A DNA stretch of 64,000 nt from assembly GCF_025149785.1 (NCBI RefSeq), contig NZ_CP102277.1, positions 2,046,001-2,110,000 on the forward strand. Reading direction: 5' to 3'. Shown here in pieces: positions 34,983-43,460 of the stretch (the stretch's first letter is position 1; each line of letters opens with the position of its first letter). A program made the position numbers and the translations under genes. The notes under the pieces were generated by a model. It searched no databases and was not told where the DNA came from. It worked only from the letters and a program-made list of their open reading frames with translations. The DNA is from Coprococcus comes ATCC 27758 (GTDB lineage Bacteria; Bacillota; Clostridia; Lachnospirales; Lachnospiraceae).

Positions 34983-35498
34983 CTACTTCGTCGTACTTCC
35001 AAATCCCCCGTTTCTGACTGCTGTCGCATCGTCATCCACAGTAATTCCATACTCAACAAAAATCCCCTGCATAAAGCCTGTCCCTTTTCCAAGCTCTACC
35101 GTTTTATTCTCATTGGTATCATTCGTCAATTTCGCAAAGATATGACCTTCATTATCAGAATAGAAATAATCGCTGTCAATAATTCCTACCGTATTATTCA
35201 GCTGCAGACGGAACTTGAATCCAAGTCCGCTTCTCGGATAGCATTTGAGCACCCAGTTTTCTTCCATTTCCACACGGATCCCTGTCGGGATCTTGATCGT
35301 CTTTCCCGGCTCGATCACAAAATCATCCGGTGCATAGAAATCATATCCTGCACTTCCTGCCGTTGCACGCTTCGGCAATTTGATTTCTTCATATAAAGCC
35401 TTGATCTGATCCTCTGTATACTGCTCACCAAAGGTATCCTTCCATCCTTCCATAAACTGTTCCAGACTTACTTTGTGAAATTTAGCAATTCTCTTCAT
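34983..35498 (-). CDS. dut: dUTP diphosphatase
   Basis: 171 residues. The five trimeric dUTPase motifs are visible: SAGYDFYAPDD (1), PRSGLGFKF (2), NNTVGIIDSDYF (3, catalytic Asp), GTGFMQGIFVEYG (4) and RNGGFGSTTK (5). An N-terminal extension of ~35 residues is present. It hydrolyses dUTP to dUMP. It overlaps the end of nrdG by 17 nt, tying dUTP removal to anaerobic dNTP synthesis. Confidence 0.93.
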   Translation of the reverse strand: MKRIAKFHKVSLEQFMEGWKDTFGEQYTEDQIKALYEEIKLPKRATAGSAGYDFYAPDDFVIEPGKTIKIPTGIRVEMEENWVLKCYPRSGLGFKFRLQLNNTVGIIDSDYFYSDNEGHIFAKLTNDTNENKTVELGKGTGFMQGIFVEYGITVDDDATAVRNGGFGSTTK

Positions 35499-35979
35499 GT
35501 AATACTATTTCTCCTTTTCCTAATGTCTCCGGTACGTTAATGACCATCTGGTTCGCGCTGCCTTTCCAGTGCAGATCCAGTTCTTTCTTCTCAACCTCGA
35601 ATTCTCCGTCCACCAGAACGTCCAGATAATTTACAATATCCATATTCTTGATATCTTTCCATTCATAACCGGTGTAAAGCCAGATCGTCTTTGACGGAAA
35701 TTTTTCTTTAATCTCTTTTGCCAGCATCATGACCTCATAGGCATTTGCCGAATGCAGCGGGTCGCCTCCACTGAATGTGATCCCACTGATATAATCCTTC
35801 TCCAGTTCTTCAAAAATCTCTGCCTTCGCCTTTTCATCGAAGAAAAGCCCACCATTCGGATCCCAGGTCACCGGATTGTGGCATTCCTTACAGCAATGGT
35901 CACATCCTGCAACCCAGAGGACAACCCGCAGGCCATCCCCGTTGAGCATATCATCTTTTGTTATATTATGGTAACGCAT
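35482..35979 (-). CDS. nrdG: Anaerobic ribonucleotide reductase activating protein
   Basis: 165 residues, radical-SAM enzyme. CDHCCKECHNP gives the CxxxCxxC cluster motif; TFSGGDPLHS is the GGE-like SAM motif. It generates the glycyl radical on NrdD. ATG at 35979 directly abuts the nrdD stop at 35980. Confidence 0.95.
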   Translation of the reverse strand: MRYHNITKDDMLNGDGLRVVLWVAGCDHCCKECHNPVTWDPNGGLFFDEKAKAEIFEELEKDYISGITFSGGDPLHSANAYEVMMLAKEIKEKFPSKTIWLYTGYEWKDIKNMDIVNYLDVLVDGEFEVEKKELDLHWKGSANQMVINVPETLGKGEIVLHEENC

Positions 35980-38112
35980 TTACATACTTTTCCTTTCCGC
36001 AATTTCTGCCATCTTGGCATCATTGAGTCTGGTATCTCCCTTGACTCTCGAATAAGACAGATATCCGTTCATACGATCAATCTTCGTCAGATTCTTACTT
36101 CCACATACCGGACACACATCCATAGACAGCTCTTCATGACCACAGTCATCACAGTAGGCAAGCGACAGATTAACACCCTCATAAAATCCCATATCCATTG
36201 CACGGCGTACCAGTGATTTGATAGCCTCTTTGTTATAATTGATCGGGTATTTTACATACTGGATCTTTCCACCGTTACACAGATCCCAGAAACGGTTTTC
36301 CAGATCCTGCTTTTCGATCGGTGTAATATCCTCGGTTACATGGCAGTGAAAACTGTTGCTCACATACGCCCTGTCCGATACATTTTCCACGATTCCATAT
36401 TTCTTACGGAACTGCTGTACCTGCACACCACACAGATTCTCAGCCGGTGTTCCGTAAATCGCATACAGATAGCCGTCTTCTTTTTTAAATTCATTGACCT
36501 TCATGTTGATATATTCCATGGTCTTGATGGCAAATGCTCCATCCTCTACCAGGGACTTTTTATTATAAAGCTGCTGGAATTCATTGAGCGCCGTAATTCC
36601 AAAGGAAGCGGTTGCCGATTTCAGCACCGGCTTAATCTTGTCATGGATCTTCAGATGTCCGCCATAGAAACCACCCTCACAGTAGGCAAGCGGATTCGTA
36701 GAAGCACGCAGCTCTCCGAGGTATTCGTAAGTACGGATATGAAGCTTCCGGATCAGTTCCAGGTAATAATCCAGTACCTCAAAGAAATCCCGGTTCTCCT
36801 GTCTGGATTTGGCAAGGATCATCGGAAGATGGAGACTGACCGCACCGATGTTGAATCTTCCGACAAATACCGGCTCATCCTTTTCGTCCACCGGATTCAT
36901 ACCGCCTCTTTCATACCATGGAGATAAGAATGCACGGCATCCCATCGGACTGATGACCTTTCCGTAGCGCTTGTAAATACTCGGCACATAGCCTTTTCCG
37001 GTAAGGCTGAGCCAGTCCGGATACATAGTCTTTCTGGAGCACTCGATTCCGGCTTCAAAAAGATCTTCTCCCGGCTTTCCAGGTCCATGTAAATTTTCAT
37101 CATAAAGGAACACGATTTTCGGGAAAAGTACCGGTTTTTTATGTCCCGGCTTTCCCTGTCCTCCTGCTCTTACTTCCAGCATCGTCTTTGTAACAAGCTT
37201 TCCGTATTCGCTGATATTGGTTCCGCTGGTCATGGTAATAAATGGATAGTCTCCACGGCTTGAGGATACGGAGTTGAACTTATACTCCCATCCCTGGAAT
37301 CCCTGCTCCATCTCTTTTTCCAGATCCTTCCAGGCAATCTCCTGTGCTACTTCTTCCGAAAGTCCAAGGCTTCTGTATTTGTTCAGATGATTTTCATGGG
37401 AACGCTTCGCATAAGGCTCCAGGATCTCATCTACGCTCGGCACGGTAAATCCTCCGTACTGCTGGCTTGCCGCACTCAGTACGATATCTCCGATCACATC
37501 AAATGCCGTATCCAGCGTCTTTGGCTCATTGTACCACAGATTTCCCATCTCAAATCCACCGGTCAGTACGCTTTTCACATCAAAGAGACAACAATTCATC
37601 GTATCTCTTCGGGCTGACATATCATGGATATAAATATATCCTTCCCGGATTGCCTGTAATTCTTCCACCGTCAGGAAAAATTTCTTATATAATTCTTTGT
37701 TCAGCTCATTGAAGATCAGGCTTCGCTTGGTCGATACCAGTGCACTGTCTGTATTACTGTTCTCTTTGTCCCCGATATACATGATCGACTGGCTTTTCTT
37801 ATAAACCTCGTCAAGCATCTGCACAAAATCCTGCTTGTAATTCCGATAGTCCCGGTAACTTTTTGCCACGATCGGATTCACTTTCTCAAGCGCTCCCTCT
37901 ACAATATTGTGCATTTCCGGAATCTGGATCTCATGCACTCCGAGTTCTTCTACCTTTTCTTCTACAAAATGACAGATAAAATCAATATCTTTCTGTGAAA
38001 ATTTGATCAGTGCACGATATGCAGACTTATTGACTGCCACAACGACTTTTTGCACGTTAAATTCTTCTTTTGTCCCATCTTTTTTTACAACTTTCACATT
38101 GTTTAAGCTCAT
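35980..38112 (-). CDS. nrdD: Anaerobic ribonucleoside-triphosphate reductase (class III)
   Basis: 710 residues. N-terminal ATP-cone (KVVKKDGTKEEFNVQKV). The core barrel has MNCCLFDV. The zinc site is CDDCGHEELSMDVCPVCGSKN near the C terminus, followed by DRMNGYLSYSRVKGDTR, where the Gly of RMNGYL is the likely radical site. It reduces NTPs to dNTPs under anaerobic conditions. First gene of nrdD-nrdG-dut behind NrdR-like boxes. Confidence 0.96.
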   Translation of the reverse strand: MSLNNVKVVKKDGTKEEFNVQKVVVAVNKSAYRALIKFSQKDIDFICHFVEEKVEELGVHEIQIPEMHNIVEGALEKVNPIVAKSYRDYRNYKQDFVQMLDEVYKKSQSIMYIGDKENSNTDSALVSTKRSLIFNELNKELYKKFFLTVEELQAIREGYIYIHDMSARRDTMNCCLFDVKSVLTGGFEMGNLWYNEPKTLDTAFDVIGDIVLSAASQQYGGFTVPSVDEILEPYAKRSHENHLNKYRSLGLSEEVAQEIAWKDLEKEMEQGFQGWEYKFNSVSSSRGDYPFITMTSGTNISEYGKLVTKTMLEVRAGGQGKPGHKKPVLFPKIVFLYDENLHGPGKPGEDLFEAGIECSRKTMYPDWLSLTGKGYVPSIYKRYGKVISPMGCRAFLSPWYERGGMNPVDEKDEPVFVGRFNIGAVSLHLPMILAKSRQENRDFFEVLDYYLELIRKLHIRTYEYLGELRASTNPLAYCEGGFYGGHLKIHDKIKPVLKSATASFGITALNEFQQLYNKKSLVEDGAFAIKTMEYINMKVNEFKKEDGYLYAIYGTPAENLCGVQVQQFRKKYGIVENVSDRAYVSNSFHCHVTEDITPIEKQDLENRFWDLCNGGKIQYVKYPINYNKEAIKSLVRRAMDMGFYEGVNLSLAYCDDCGHEELSMDVCPVCGSKNLTKIDRMNGYLSYSRVKGDTRLNDAKMAEIAERKSM

Positions 38113-38133
38113 CTTCTTCTCCTTTCTGATAAC

Positions 38134-38179
38134 TACAATATATTGTATTCTATTTAAAAGGCATACTATATCTTGACCG
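38134..38179. promoter_or_regulatory. Tandem NrdR-like boxes upstream of nrdD
   Basis: TACAATATATTGTA (38134-38147) is a perfect palindrome matching the NrdR consensus core (ACAnTATATnTGT type). ATACTATATCTTGACC (38164-38179) is a weaker copy with centres 31 bp apart, i.e. three helical turns, the standard NrdR spacing. They sit just downstream of the nrdD promoter. Confidence 0.7.
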
Positions 38180-38185
38180 TTTCCC

Positions 38186-38215
38186 TCTATTTTAGCACTA
38201 TCACAGAGAGAGCGT
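38186..38215 (-). promoter_or_regulatory. Promoter of nrdD
   Basis: Minus strand TTGACG (38215-38210), 18-nt spacer, TAAAAT (38191-38186). The rest of 38216-38387 shows no supported gene. Confidence 0.65.
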
Positions 38216-38387
38216 CAATCTGTGAAAATAACCAATTTTCCGGCAGCCAGACAGCCAAATCTTCTACAGGCATATTCCTGAAAATCCATTGACATTTTAT
38301 ACCGGACAGGCTTCTCCTTCTGTATTCAGACAATAGCCTTTCATTTTGAAAATCCTCGAACAATTTTTCCAAAACCTTTGGCGATAC

Positions 38388-38433
38388 AAAAAAGAGATAA
38401 GCCGAAACTGTTTCCTTTTCTGCCTATCTCTTT
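38388..38433 (-). terminator. Terminator of the trpXYZ-like transporter operon
   Basis: Minus strand AAAGAGATAGGC ... GGCTTATCTCTTTTTT, stem then U-run, ~20 nt after the ATPase gene stop. Confidence 0.75.
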
Positions 38434-38453
38434 AATTCATAATCTTGTATTTT

Positions 38454-39227
38454 TTAGTTTCCACACTCAATACTGATCTCATTGAACATCGTCAGGATTT
38501 CATCGATCGAGGTATCCTCTTTATCTTTTCCTGCCTTATCCATCACACAATGTCCCTGATGCATCATGATCAGACGATTACCGTATTCTACTGCATAGCG
38601 GAGATTGTGTGTGACCATAACCGTTGTCAGATTTTTTTCTTTTACAATCTTATCGGTCAGCTCCATGATCAGTTCTGCTGTCTTTGGATCCAGCGCAGCA
38701 GTATGCTCATCCAGGATCAAAAACTCGATTGGTGTCATCGTAGACATCAGCAGTGCCATCGCCTGGCGCTGTCCTCCGGAAAGTGATCCGACTTTGACAT
38801 GAAGCTTATCTTCCAGTCCAAGACCAAGCTGGGCGAGCTGTTCTCTGTAATAATCAATACGTGCCTTATTAGTTCCCCGTCCAAGTCCGTAAAACCTTCC
38901 TTTATTGTCCGCAAGAGACATATTTTCCAAGATCGTCATGGACGGACAGGTTCCCATAGATGGATTTTGGTACACGCGTCCGATCTTCTGGTTTCTCTTG
39001 TATTCTTTTACCCTTGTGATATCTTTTCCATCGATCAGGATCTGTCCGGATTCTACCGGAATACTTCCGCAGATGATATTCAGCATCGAAGTTTTACCAG
39101 AACCGTTACTTCCTACTACAGATACAAATTCGCCCTGATTGATCGTCAGATTGAAGTCCTCAAAAAGACACATCTCATTGACTGTACCCGGATTATAATA
39201 TTTGTGGATATTTCTAAGCTCCAGCAT
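38454..39227 (-). CDS. trpZ: ABC transporter ATP-binding protein (TrpZ-like)
   Basis: 257 residues. Walker A VGSNGSGKTSMLN, Q-loop VYQNPSMGTCPS, signature LSGGQRQAMALL, Walker B FLILDEHTAALDPKT, and switch His in VTHNLRYAVEYG. It energises the transporter formed with the permease upstream. It overlaps the permease gene by 14 nt. The tryptophan assignment comes from the T-box in front of the operon. Confidence 0.88.
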   Translation of the reverse strand: MLELRNIHKYYNPGTVNEMCLFEDFNLTINQGEFVSVVGSNGSGKTSMLNIICGSIPVESGQILIDGKDITRVKEYKRNQKIGRVYQNPSMGTCPSMTILENMSLADNKGRFYGLGRGTNKARIDYYREQLAQLGLGLEDKLHVKVGSLSGGQRQAMALLMSTMTPIEFLILDEHTAALDPKTAELIMELTDKIVKEKNLTTVMVTHNLRYAVEYGNRLIMMHQGHCVMDKAGKDKEDTSIDEILTMFNEISIECGN

Positions 39228-40101
39228 TCTTCTTCACCTTCTTCTTTCTCTCCATACTAAGCACCAGAATTATCAGGAATAAAACGGCTGTGATCAGCTT
39301 CATATCCTGCGGTTCGAAGTTCTTCAGTGCGATTGCCACACAGGCCTTGTAAATGATAGAACCGATCAATACAGCTGTCGTTGTTTTTACAAAACTGATT
39401 TTTTTGAAAATACTGGTTCCGATGATAACACTTGCAAGACCGATTACCATCGCCCCTGTACCACTGGAAATTTCAAATACACGTTCTTCCTGGCAGAAAA
39501 TACATCCCGCAAGCGAACACAGCCCGTTTGCGATCGCAAGTCCCAGGATTTTCACATTTCCTTCATCCTTTGCCATTGCAGTTACCAGTTTATCGTTATC
39601 TCCGACTGCGCGGAGCAGGTATCCGGACTTGGTATTCAGGTAAAGGTCGAGAATGATTTTCACAATTAACGCAATGATCAGAATGATGAGCAATGTAGAG
39701 TAAGCGGAAAATCCTGACGGAAGCAGCTTATCCAGTGTATCATTTTTAAAGATTGTCTTCTGGGAAAACAATGGTACATTGGCTGTTCCTGCCACACGAA
39801 GGTTGATCGTCCAGAGCGCTGTCATCATAATGATACCTGAAAGCAGATCTCTTACCTTGCATTTGACATGGATCAGTCCGGTACAGATACCGGCTGCCAC
39901 ACCTGCTGCAAATGCAGCCGGAAGGGTCAGATACGGGTTCGCTCCTTTTGTGATCATAAGCGCCGTTACGGCAGCTCCTAATGGAAAGCTGCCATCTACG
40001 GTCAGATCTGGAAAATCCAGAATTTTGTATGTTATATAAATTCCCAATGCAAGGATTCCGTAAATCAGTCCCTGCTCCAAAATCGATACTGCAAAGCTCA
40101 T
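39214..40101 (-). CDS. trpY: ABC transporter permease (TrpY-like)
   Basis: 295 residues from ATG 40101 (GAGGAG upstream; the in-frame GTG at 40116 overlaps that RBS). About eight to nine membrane helices, with FPDLTVDGSFPLGAA near the N terminus and the permease loop ANGLCSLAGCIFCQEERVFE; COG4120/BPD-transport-2 family, the partner of TrpX-type binding proteins. Confidence 0.87.
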   Translation of the reverse strand: MSFAVSILEQGLIYGILALGIYITYKILDFPDLTVDGSFPLGAAVTALMITKGANPYLTLPAAFAAGVAAGICTGLIHVKCKVRDLLSGIIMMTALWTINLRVAGTANVPLFSQKTIFKNDTLDKLLPSGFSAYSTLLIILIIALIVKIILDLYLNTKSGYLLRAVGDNDKLVTAMAKDEGNVKILGLAIANGLCSLAGCIFCQEERVFEISSGTGAMVIGLASVIIGTSIFKKISFVKTTTAVLIGSIIYKACVAIALKNFEPQDMKLITAVLFLIILVLSMERKKKVKKNAGA

Positions 40102-40131
40102 TGCATTGCTCCTCACTTTTCTAATTCAAAT

Positions 40132-41151
40132 TTAGTTTTCGCTGATAGAATCGTATGTCTCTACTGCGCTGTTTTTCAGATCGTCTTCCACTGTGATTCC
40201 AAGATTTTCTGCTACTTTTGTATTCAGGTAAAGTCCTGCTTCTGTGATCGTCTCAAATGGCATTTCAGATGCTTTCTTTTCTCCTTTGAGAACCTTTGCT
40301 GCCATCTTACCTGTCTGTTTGCCAAGTGCTACATAATCAAGGCCTTCTGCTGCCAGGCATCCAAGCTTCACCTGTTCGATCTCACTTCCGAATACCGGAA
40401 TATTTGCTGCATTTGCCTTATCCAGAATGGTTGCAAGTGAGCTTACTACCGTGTTATCTGTCAGGTTGCTGATGCAGTCTACCTGTGACAGAAGATCGTC
40501 TGTTGCAAGTGCGATTTCTGATGTATTTGTAATTCCCTTTTCTACAAGTTCAAATCCATAGTCACCGACTTTTTCTTTGTATTCAGCAATTGCAGATACG
40601 CTGTTTGCCTCACTTGTTGTATAGAGGATACCAATCTTCTTTGCATCCGGAAGAAGTTCACGGATCATTTTCAGCTGTGCTTCAATCGGAAGTTTATCAC
40701 TGGTTCCTGTGACTTCTCCAACCGGGTTTCCTTTATCATCTGCAAGCTCTGCTGCTTTCGGATCTGTAACTGCAGTATAGATAACCGAAATATCCGTATC
40801 CATCGCAGCATTGTATGCTGTCTGTGCACTTGGTGTTGCGATTCCGCAGATCAGATCTACTTTATCGGATACAAAGCTGCTTGCGATCTGTGATGCAGTT
40901 CCCATATCTGCTGCCGAGTTCTTGTATTCAACATTCAGATTCTTTCCTTCCTCGATACCTTCTTCTTTCAGTCCCTCTAAAAATCCTTCACGGCAGTTAT
41001 CTAAAGATCCGTGCTCTGCAAACTGGGAAATACCGATTGTATAGCTCTTTTCTCCATCTGCTGTCTTGGAATCTGACTTGCTTCCACATCCTGCCATCAT
41101 TGTTACTGCCATTGCCATTGTTAATAATACTGCGATTGTTCTCTTTTTCAT
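40132..41151 (-). CDS. trpX: ABC transporter substrate-binding lipoprotein (TrpX-like)
   Basis: 339 residues. Lipoprotein signal peptide with lipobox MMAGC (Cys ~22), then the ABC_sub_bind domain: YTIGISQFAEHGSLDNCREG, KVDLICGIATPSAQTAYNA, DAKKIGILYTTSEANS. It captures substrate outside the membrane. The T-box with Trp specifier makes tryptophan or a precursor the most likely ligand, as proposed for trpXYZ in other Firmicutes. RBS GAGGAG. Confidence 0.88.
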   Translation of the reverse strand: MKKRTIAVLLTMAMAVTMMAGCGSKSDSKTADGEKSYTIGISQFAEHGSLDNCREGFLEGLKEEGIEEGKNLNVEYKNSAADMGTASQIASSFVSDKVDLICGIATPSAQTAYNAAMDTDISVIYTAVTDPKAAELADDKGNPVGEVTGTSDKLPIEAQLKMIRELLPDAKKIGILYTTSEANSVSAIAEYKEKVGDYGFELVEKGITNTSEIALATDDLLSQVDCISNLTDNTVVSSLATILDKANAANIPVFGSEIEQVKLGCLAAEGLDYVALGKQTGKMAAKVLKGEKKASEMPFETITEAGLYLNTKVAENLGITVEDDLKNSAVETYDSISEN

Positions 41152-41272
41152 AATTTTGTTCTCCTCTTCTTGATAAATAATTTTCTTTGTTAGCTTTCAA
41201 GAGAAGGTGTTTCTTGATTCCGCGCCGTACTACAACAGGAATACATATGTAACATCCTGCCGGAGACTTTTT

Positions 41273-41315
41273 ATTTCATAGGAAGTTCCTTCGGAATTTC
41301 CTATGAAATAAAAAA
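41273..41315. repeat. Hairpin unit after the T-box terminator
   Basis: ATTTCATAGGAARTTCC-TTC-GGAATTTCCTATGAAAT forms a near-perfect 17-bp stem between the T-box terminator and trpX. The half GGAATTTCCTATGAAATAAAAAA recurs at 62663-62685 in the cysteine T-box operon with one change. Confidence 0.6.
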
Positions 41316-41592
41316 CGCCTCAATCCTTCTACGGATTGAGGCGACTAATATCTTCTACTAACGCGGTACCACTCAACTTTAACAGTTTCCTGTCCTCTTT
41401 TATGTACTAACATACATCCCTTATTGATAACGGGTTTGGTTCCCGACAAACCATACTCTCAATTATCTGATTTCAGGCTGCCCTCGAAAGTCCATTCAAT
41501 TATCAACTCCATACAGCAATCCCACCGCCTGCTGCTCTCTGTGATATCGTTCGATAACCTACTCCTCTTTCTCAACGGTTTTACAATTTATG
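41308..41592 (-). promoter_or_regulatory. T-box leader, tryptophan specifier
   Basis: Minus-strand leader with AGTA loop in stem I (GAGGAGTAGG), specifier TGG (41494-41492) in TTGAATGGACT, conserved antiterminator core TGGTACCGCG (41371-41362), and terminator GCCTCAATCC-GTAGA-GGATTGAGGC followed by T6. Uncharged tRNA-Trp should permit readthrough into trpXYZ. Confidence 0.9.
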
Positions 41593-41598
41593 GTTAAT

Positions 41599-41627
41599 AT
41601 ATTACCTCTTTATTCTCTGTTTGTCAA
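41599..41627 (-). promoter_or_regulatory. Promoter of the Trp T-box operon
   Basis: Minus strand TTGACA (41627-41622), 17-nt spacer, TAATAT (41604-41599). Confidence 0.8.
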
Positions 41628-41655
41628 CCTGGTTTTTGGAATTTTTCAGATTTTT

Positions 41656-41949
41656 TCACTCCATTTTCTCAGCTCCCTGAAAAATATCCTGATAACATAC
41701 CCCGTAATTATCTAAAATCAGCGAAAAAATCTTACGGTTCTTTTCATATTCCATCCCCAGCTCAAGATAAGCCTTAAGATGCAATAATGCCCCCAGAAGA
41801 TAGACTCTGTCGTCTTCTGTTTTATAAAATTCATACAAACGGTAAATACTGATTATGAGGAGTTCTTCTTTATCCACTCCAAGTCTTTCACATTCATTCA
41901 CCGCAAGCTTTATCGCCTCAATATCTGTTCTGTACGATTCCCAATCCAT
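41656..41949 (-). CDS. Hypothetical acidic helical protein, divergent to XRE regulator
   Basis: 97 residues, no membrane segment or recognised domain. Starts MDWESYRTDIEAIKLAVNEC; mostly helical, with DDRVYLLGALLHLKAYLELG. Strong purine-rich RBS (GGGGGAGAG). It is divergent from the XRE-type regulator 120 nt away, so the two may form a small regulatory pair. Function unknown. Confidence 0.65.
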   Translation of the reverse strand: MDWESYRTDIEAIKLAVNECERLGVDKEELLIISIYRLYEFYKTEDDRVYLLGALLHLKAYLELGMEYEKNRKIFSLILDNYGVCYQDIFQGAEKME

Positions 41950-42071
41950 CTCTCTCCCCCCTTTTTTTAATCATATCCTATCATGGCGTTTTTGTAAAGT
42001 TAACTTGCATATAATATCATTCTTTTTTCAAATTGAAATGCTACACTACTTTTATGAAGGAGAGATACAGC

Positions 42072-42419
42072 ATGGAAAAGAATTTCGGTACACGCGTTCG
42101 GCAGGCACGTCACAAAGCCGGTCTTACACAGGCAGCACTAGCAGAAAAACTAAATCTTGATGAGACAACGATAAGCCGGATTGAAAATGGCAGCCAGGCA
42201 ACATCCTTTGCAACCATGCTTAATTTTTCAGAAGCATTAGATGTCAAATTTGATTATCTGATCTGTGACTACCTGGATGATTCAATTCATTCAAAGGATC
42301 CGATCAATGCCGAGATCCTGGATATGATCACACCGCTTCCTGATAATTATAAACGATTGATCCGTGATAATATCCGACAGTTGTTAGAAAAGATTCCACC
42401 AGAGATGGGCGAAAAATAA
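42072..42419 (+). CDS. XRE-family transcriptional regulator
   Basis: 115 residues from ATG 42072 (AAGGAGAG upstream). N-terminal Cro/C1 helix-turn-helix: FGTRVRQARHKAGLTQAALA and EKLNLDETTISRIENG. C-terminal ~55 residues are acidic and helical (EALDVKFDYLICDYLDDS, LPDNYKRLIRDNIRQLLEKI). Controls an unknown target, possibly the divergent 97-aa gene. Confidence 0.87.
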   Translation: MEKNFGTRVRQARHKAGLTQAALAEKLNLDETTISRIENGSQATSFATMLNFSEALDVKFDYLICDYLDDSIHSKDPINAEILDMITPLPDNYKRLIRDNIRQLLEKIPPEMGEK

Positions 42420-42436
42420 ATGTAGTCTATGCCACC

Positions 42437-42496
42437 CCGGAGGAGAAAAAATCCTATAGATTCAAGTTGAATCTATAGGATTTTTTCTCTTCCGGG
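42437..42496. terminator. Long bidirectional terminator between XRE gene and folD
   Basis: A near-perfect ~28-bp stem: CCGG-AGGAGAAAAAATCCTATAG...CTATAGGATTTTTTCTC-TTCCGG, with the T-run inside the stem on both strands. Confidence 0.85.
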
Positions 42497-42562
42497 GCAC
42501 TCTGGGTTACCGGCTGTAACTGTTCTTCACCCATTTGTATTGTGTTCGACAGAGAGGCGGTG

Positions 42563-43435
42563 TTACCCTCTGCGTTGTCCGGGTTCGTTCTGACCTATAC
42601 GGGCGGCACGCAGCACGTGAGAGGCGAGTACAGAGGTTGTGACGTTTCCTACTCCTCCCGGAACCGGTGTGATATGGGATACTTTTTCCCGGACATTTTC
42701 GTAGTCCACATCTCCACAGAGGGTTCCGTCTTCCAGTACGTTGATTCCGACATCCGCTACCACCGCTCCTTCGGCAATCATATCGGCGGTGATATGGTTT
42801 GCCCGTCCGATCGCAGCTACTATTATCTCTGCTTCGCGACATCTGTCCGCCAGATCTTTTGTGCGTGAATGGCAGATAGTTACAGTTGCATTCTGTCCAA
42901 GCATCAGCATGGAAAGCGGTTTTCCAACAACCATGCTTCTTCCGATGACGGTCACTCTTTTCCCCTGGAGTTCAATTCCATAGTGATTCATAATGTGCAT
43001 CACTGCCTCAGAAGTACAAGGCGCATAAGCAGTTCTGTCACCTTCGAATATTTTTGCAAGATTTACAGGACTCATTCCATCCATATCCTTTGCCGGGTCG
43101 ATCATCTGTCTGATCTTCTCTACATCGAGCTGCTCCGGAAGCGGCTGGAACAAAAGGATCCCGTGAACCTCCGGATCTTTATTGATCTTACAGAAAGCAT
43201 CCTCAAATTCTTCCTGTGAAATATCTTCTGGCAGTTCTGCAATGCGGCACTCGATTCCGATCATTTCCATTCTCTTTTTTGCTCCACGTTCGTAGGCAAG
43301 ATCATTTTCTTTCGCTCCTACCCGAATGATCGTAAGGCATGGATTTACTCCCGCCGCATTCAACTCTTCTCTTTCTCTGATCAGCTTTTCTTTCATGGCT
43401 TTTGCCACTTCAGCCCCTCGCATCTGTATGCTCAT
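42563..43435 (-). CDS. folD: Methylenetetrahydrofolate dehydrogenase (FolD) lacking cyclohydrolase residues
   Basis: 290 residues, full length. NADP-binding VTVIGRSMVVGKPLSMLML and C-terminal ITPVPGGVGNVTTSVL are typical. In the active site the Tyr is kept (LAYERGAKKR) but the Lys four residues later, needed for cyclohydrolysis in E. coli and human enzymes, is Ala; HGILLFQPLP also shifts the usual Gln (normally GILVQLPLP). D(M)DG is retained. Dehydrogenase activity is expected and cyclohydrolase doubtful, but fchA lies directly upstream. RBS AGGAGG. Confidence 0.88.
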   Translation of the reverse strand: MSIQMRGAEVAKAMKEKLIREREELNAAGVNPCLTIIRVGAKENDLAYERGAKKRMEMIGIECRIAELPEDISQEEFEDAFCKINKDPEVHGILLFQPLPEQLDVEKIRQMIDPAKDMDGMSPVNLAKIFEGDRTAYAPCTSEAVMHIMNHYGIELQGKRVTVIGRSMVVGKPLSMLMLGQNATVTICHSRTKDLADRCREAEIIVAAIGRANHITADMIAEGAVVADVGINVLEDGTLCGDVDYENVREKVSHITPVPGGVGNVTTSVLASHVLRAARIGQNEPGQRRG

Positions 43436-43460
43436 GTCTTCCTCCTGTCTGTCTTATCTG

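Noticed and set aside
38187-38372. 61-codon minus frame upstream of nrdD
   Set aside because: Begins at a non-ATG codon without RBS and overlaps the nrdD promoter; treated as non-coding.
42507-42842. 111-codon minus frame rich in Arg/Ser
   Set aside because: Out-of-frame reading of folD's 3' end; no RBS and no family.
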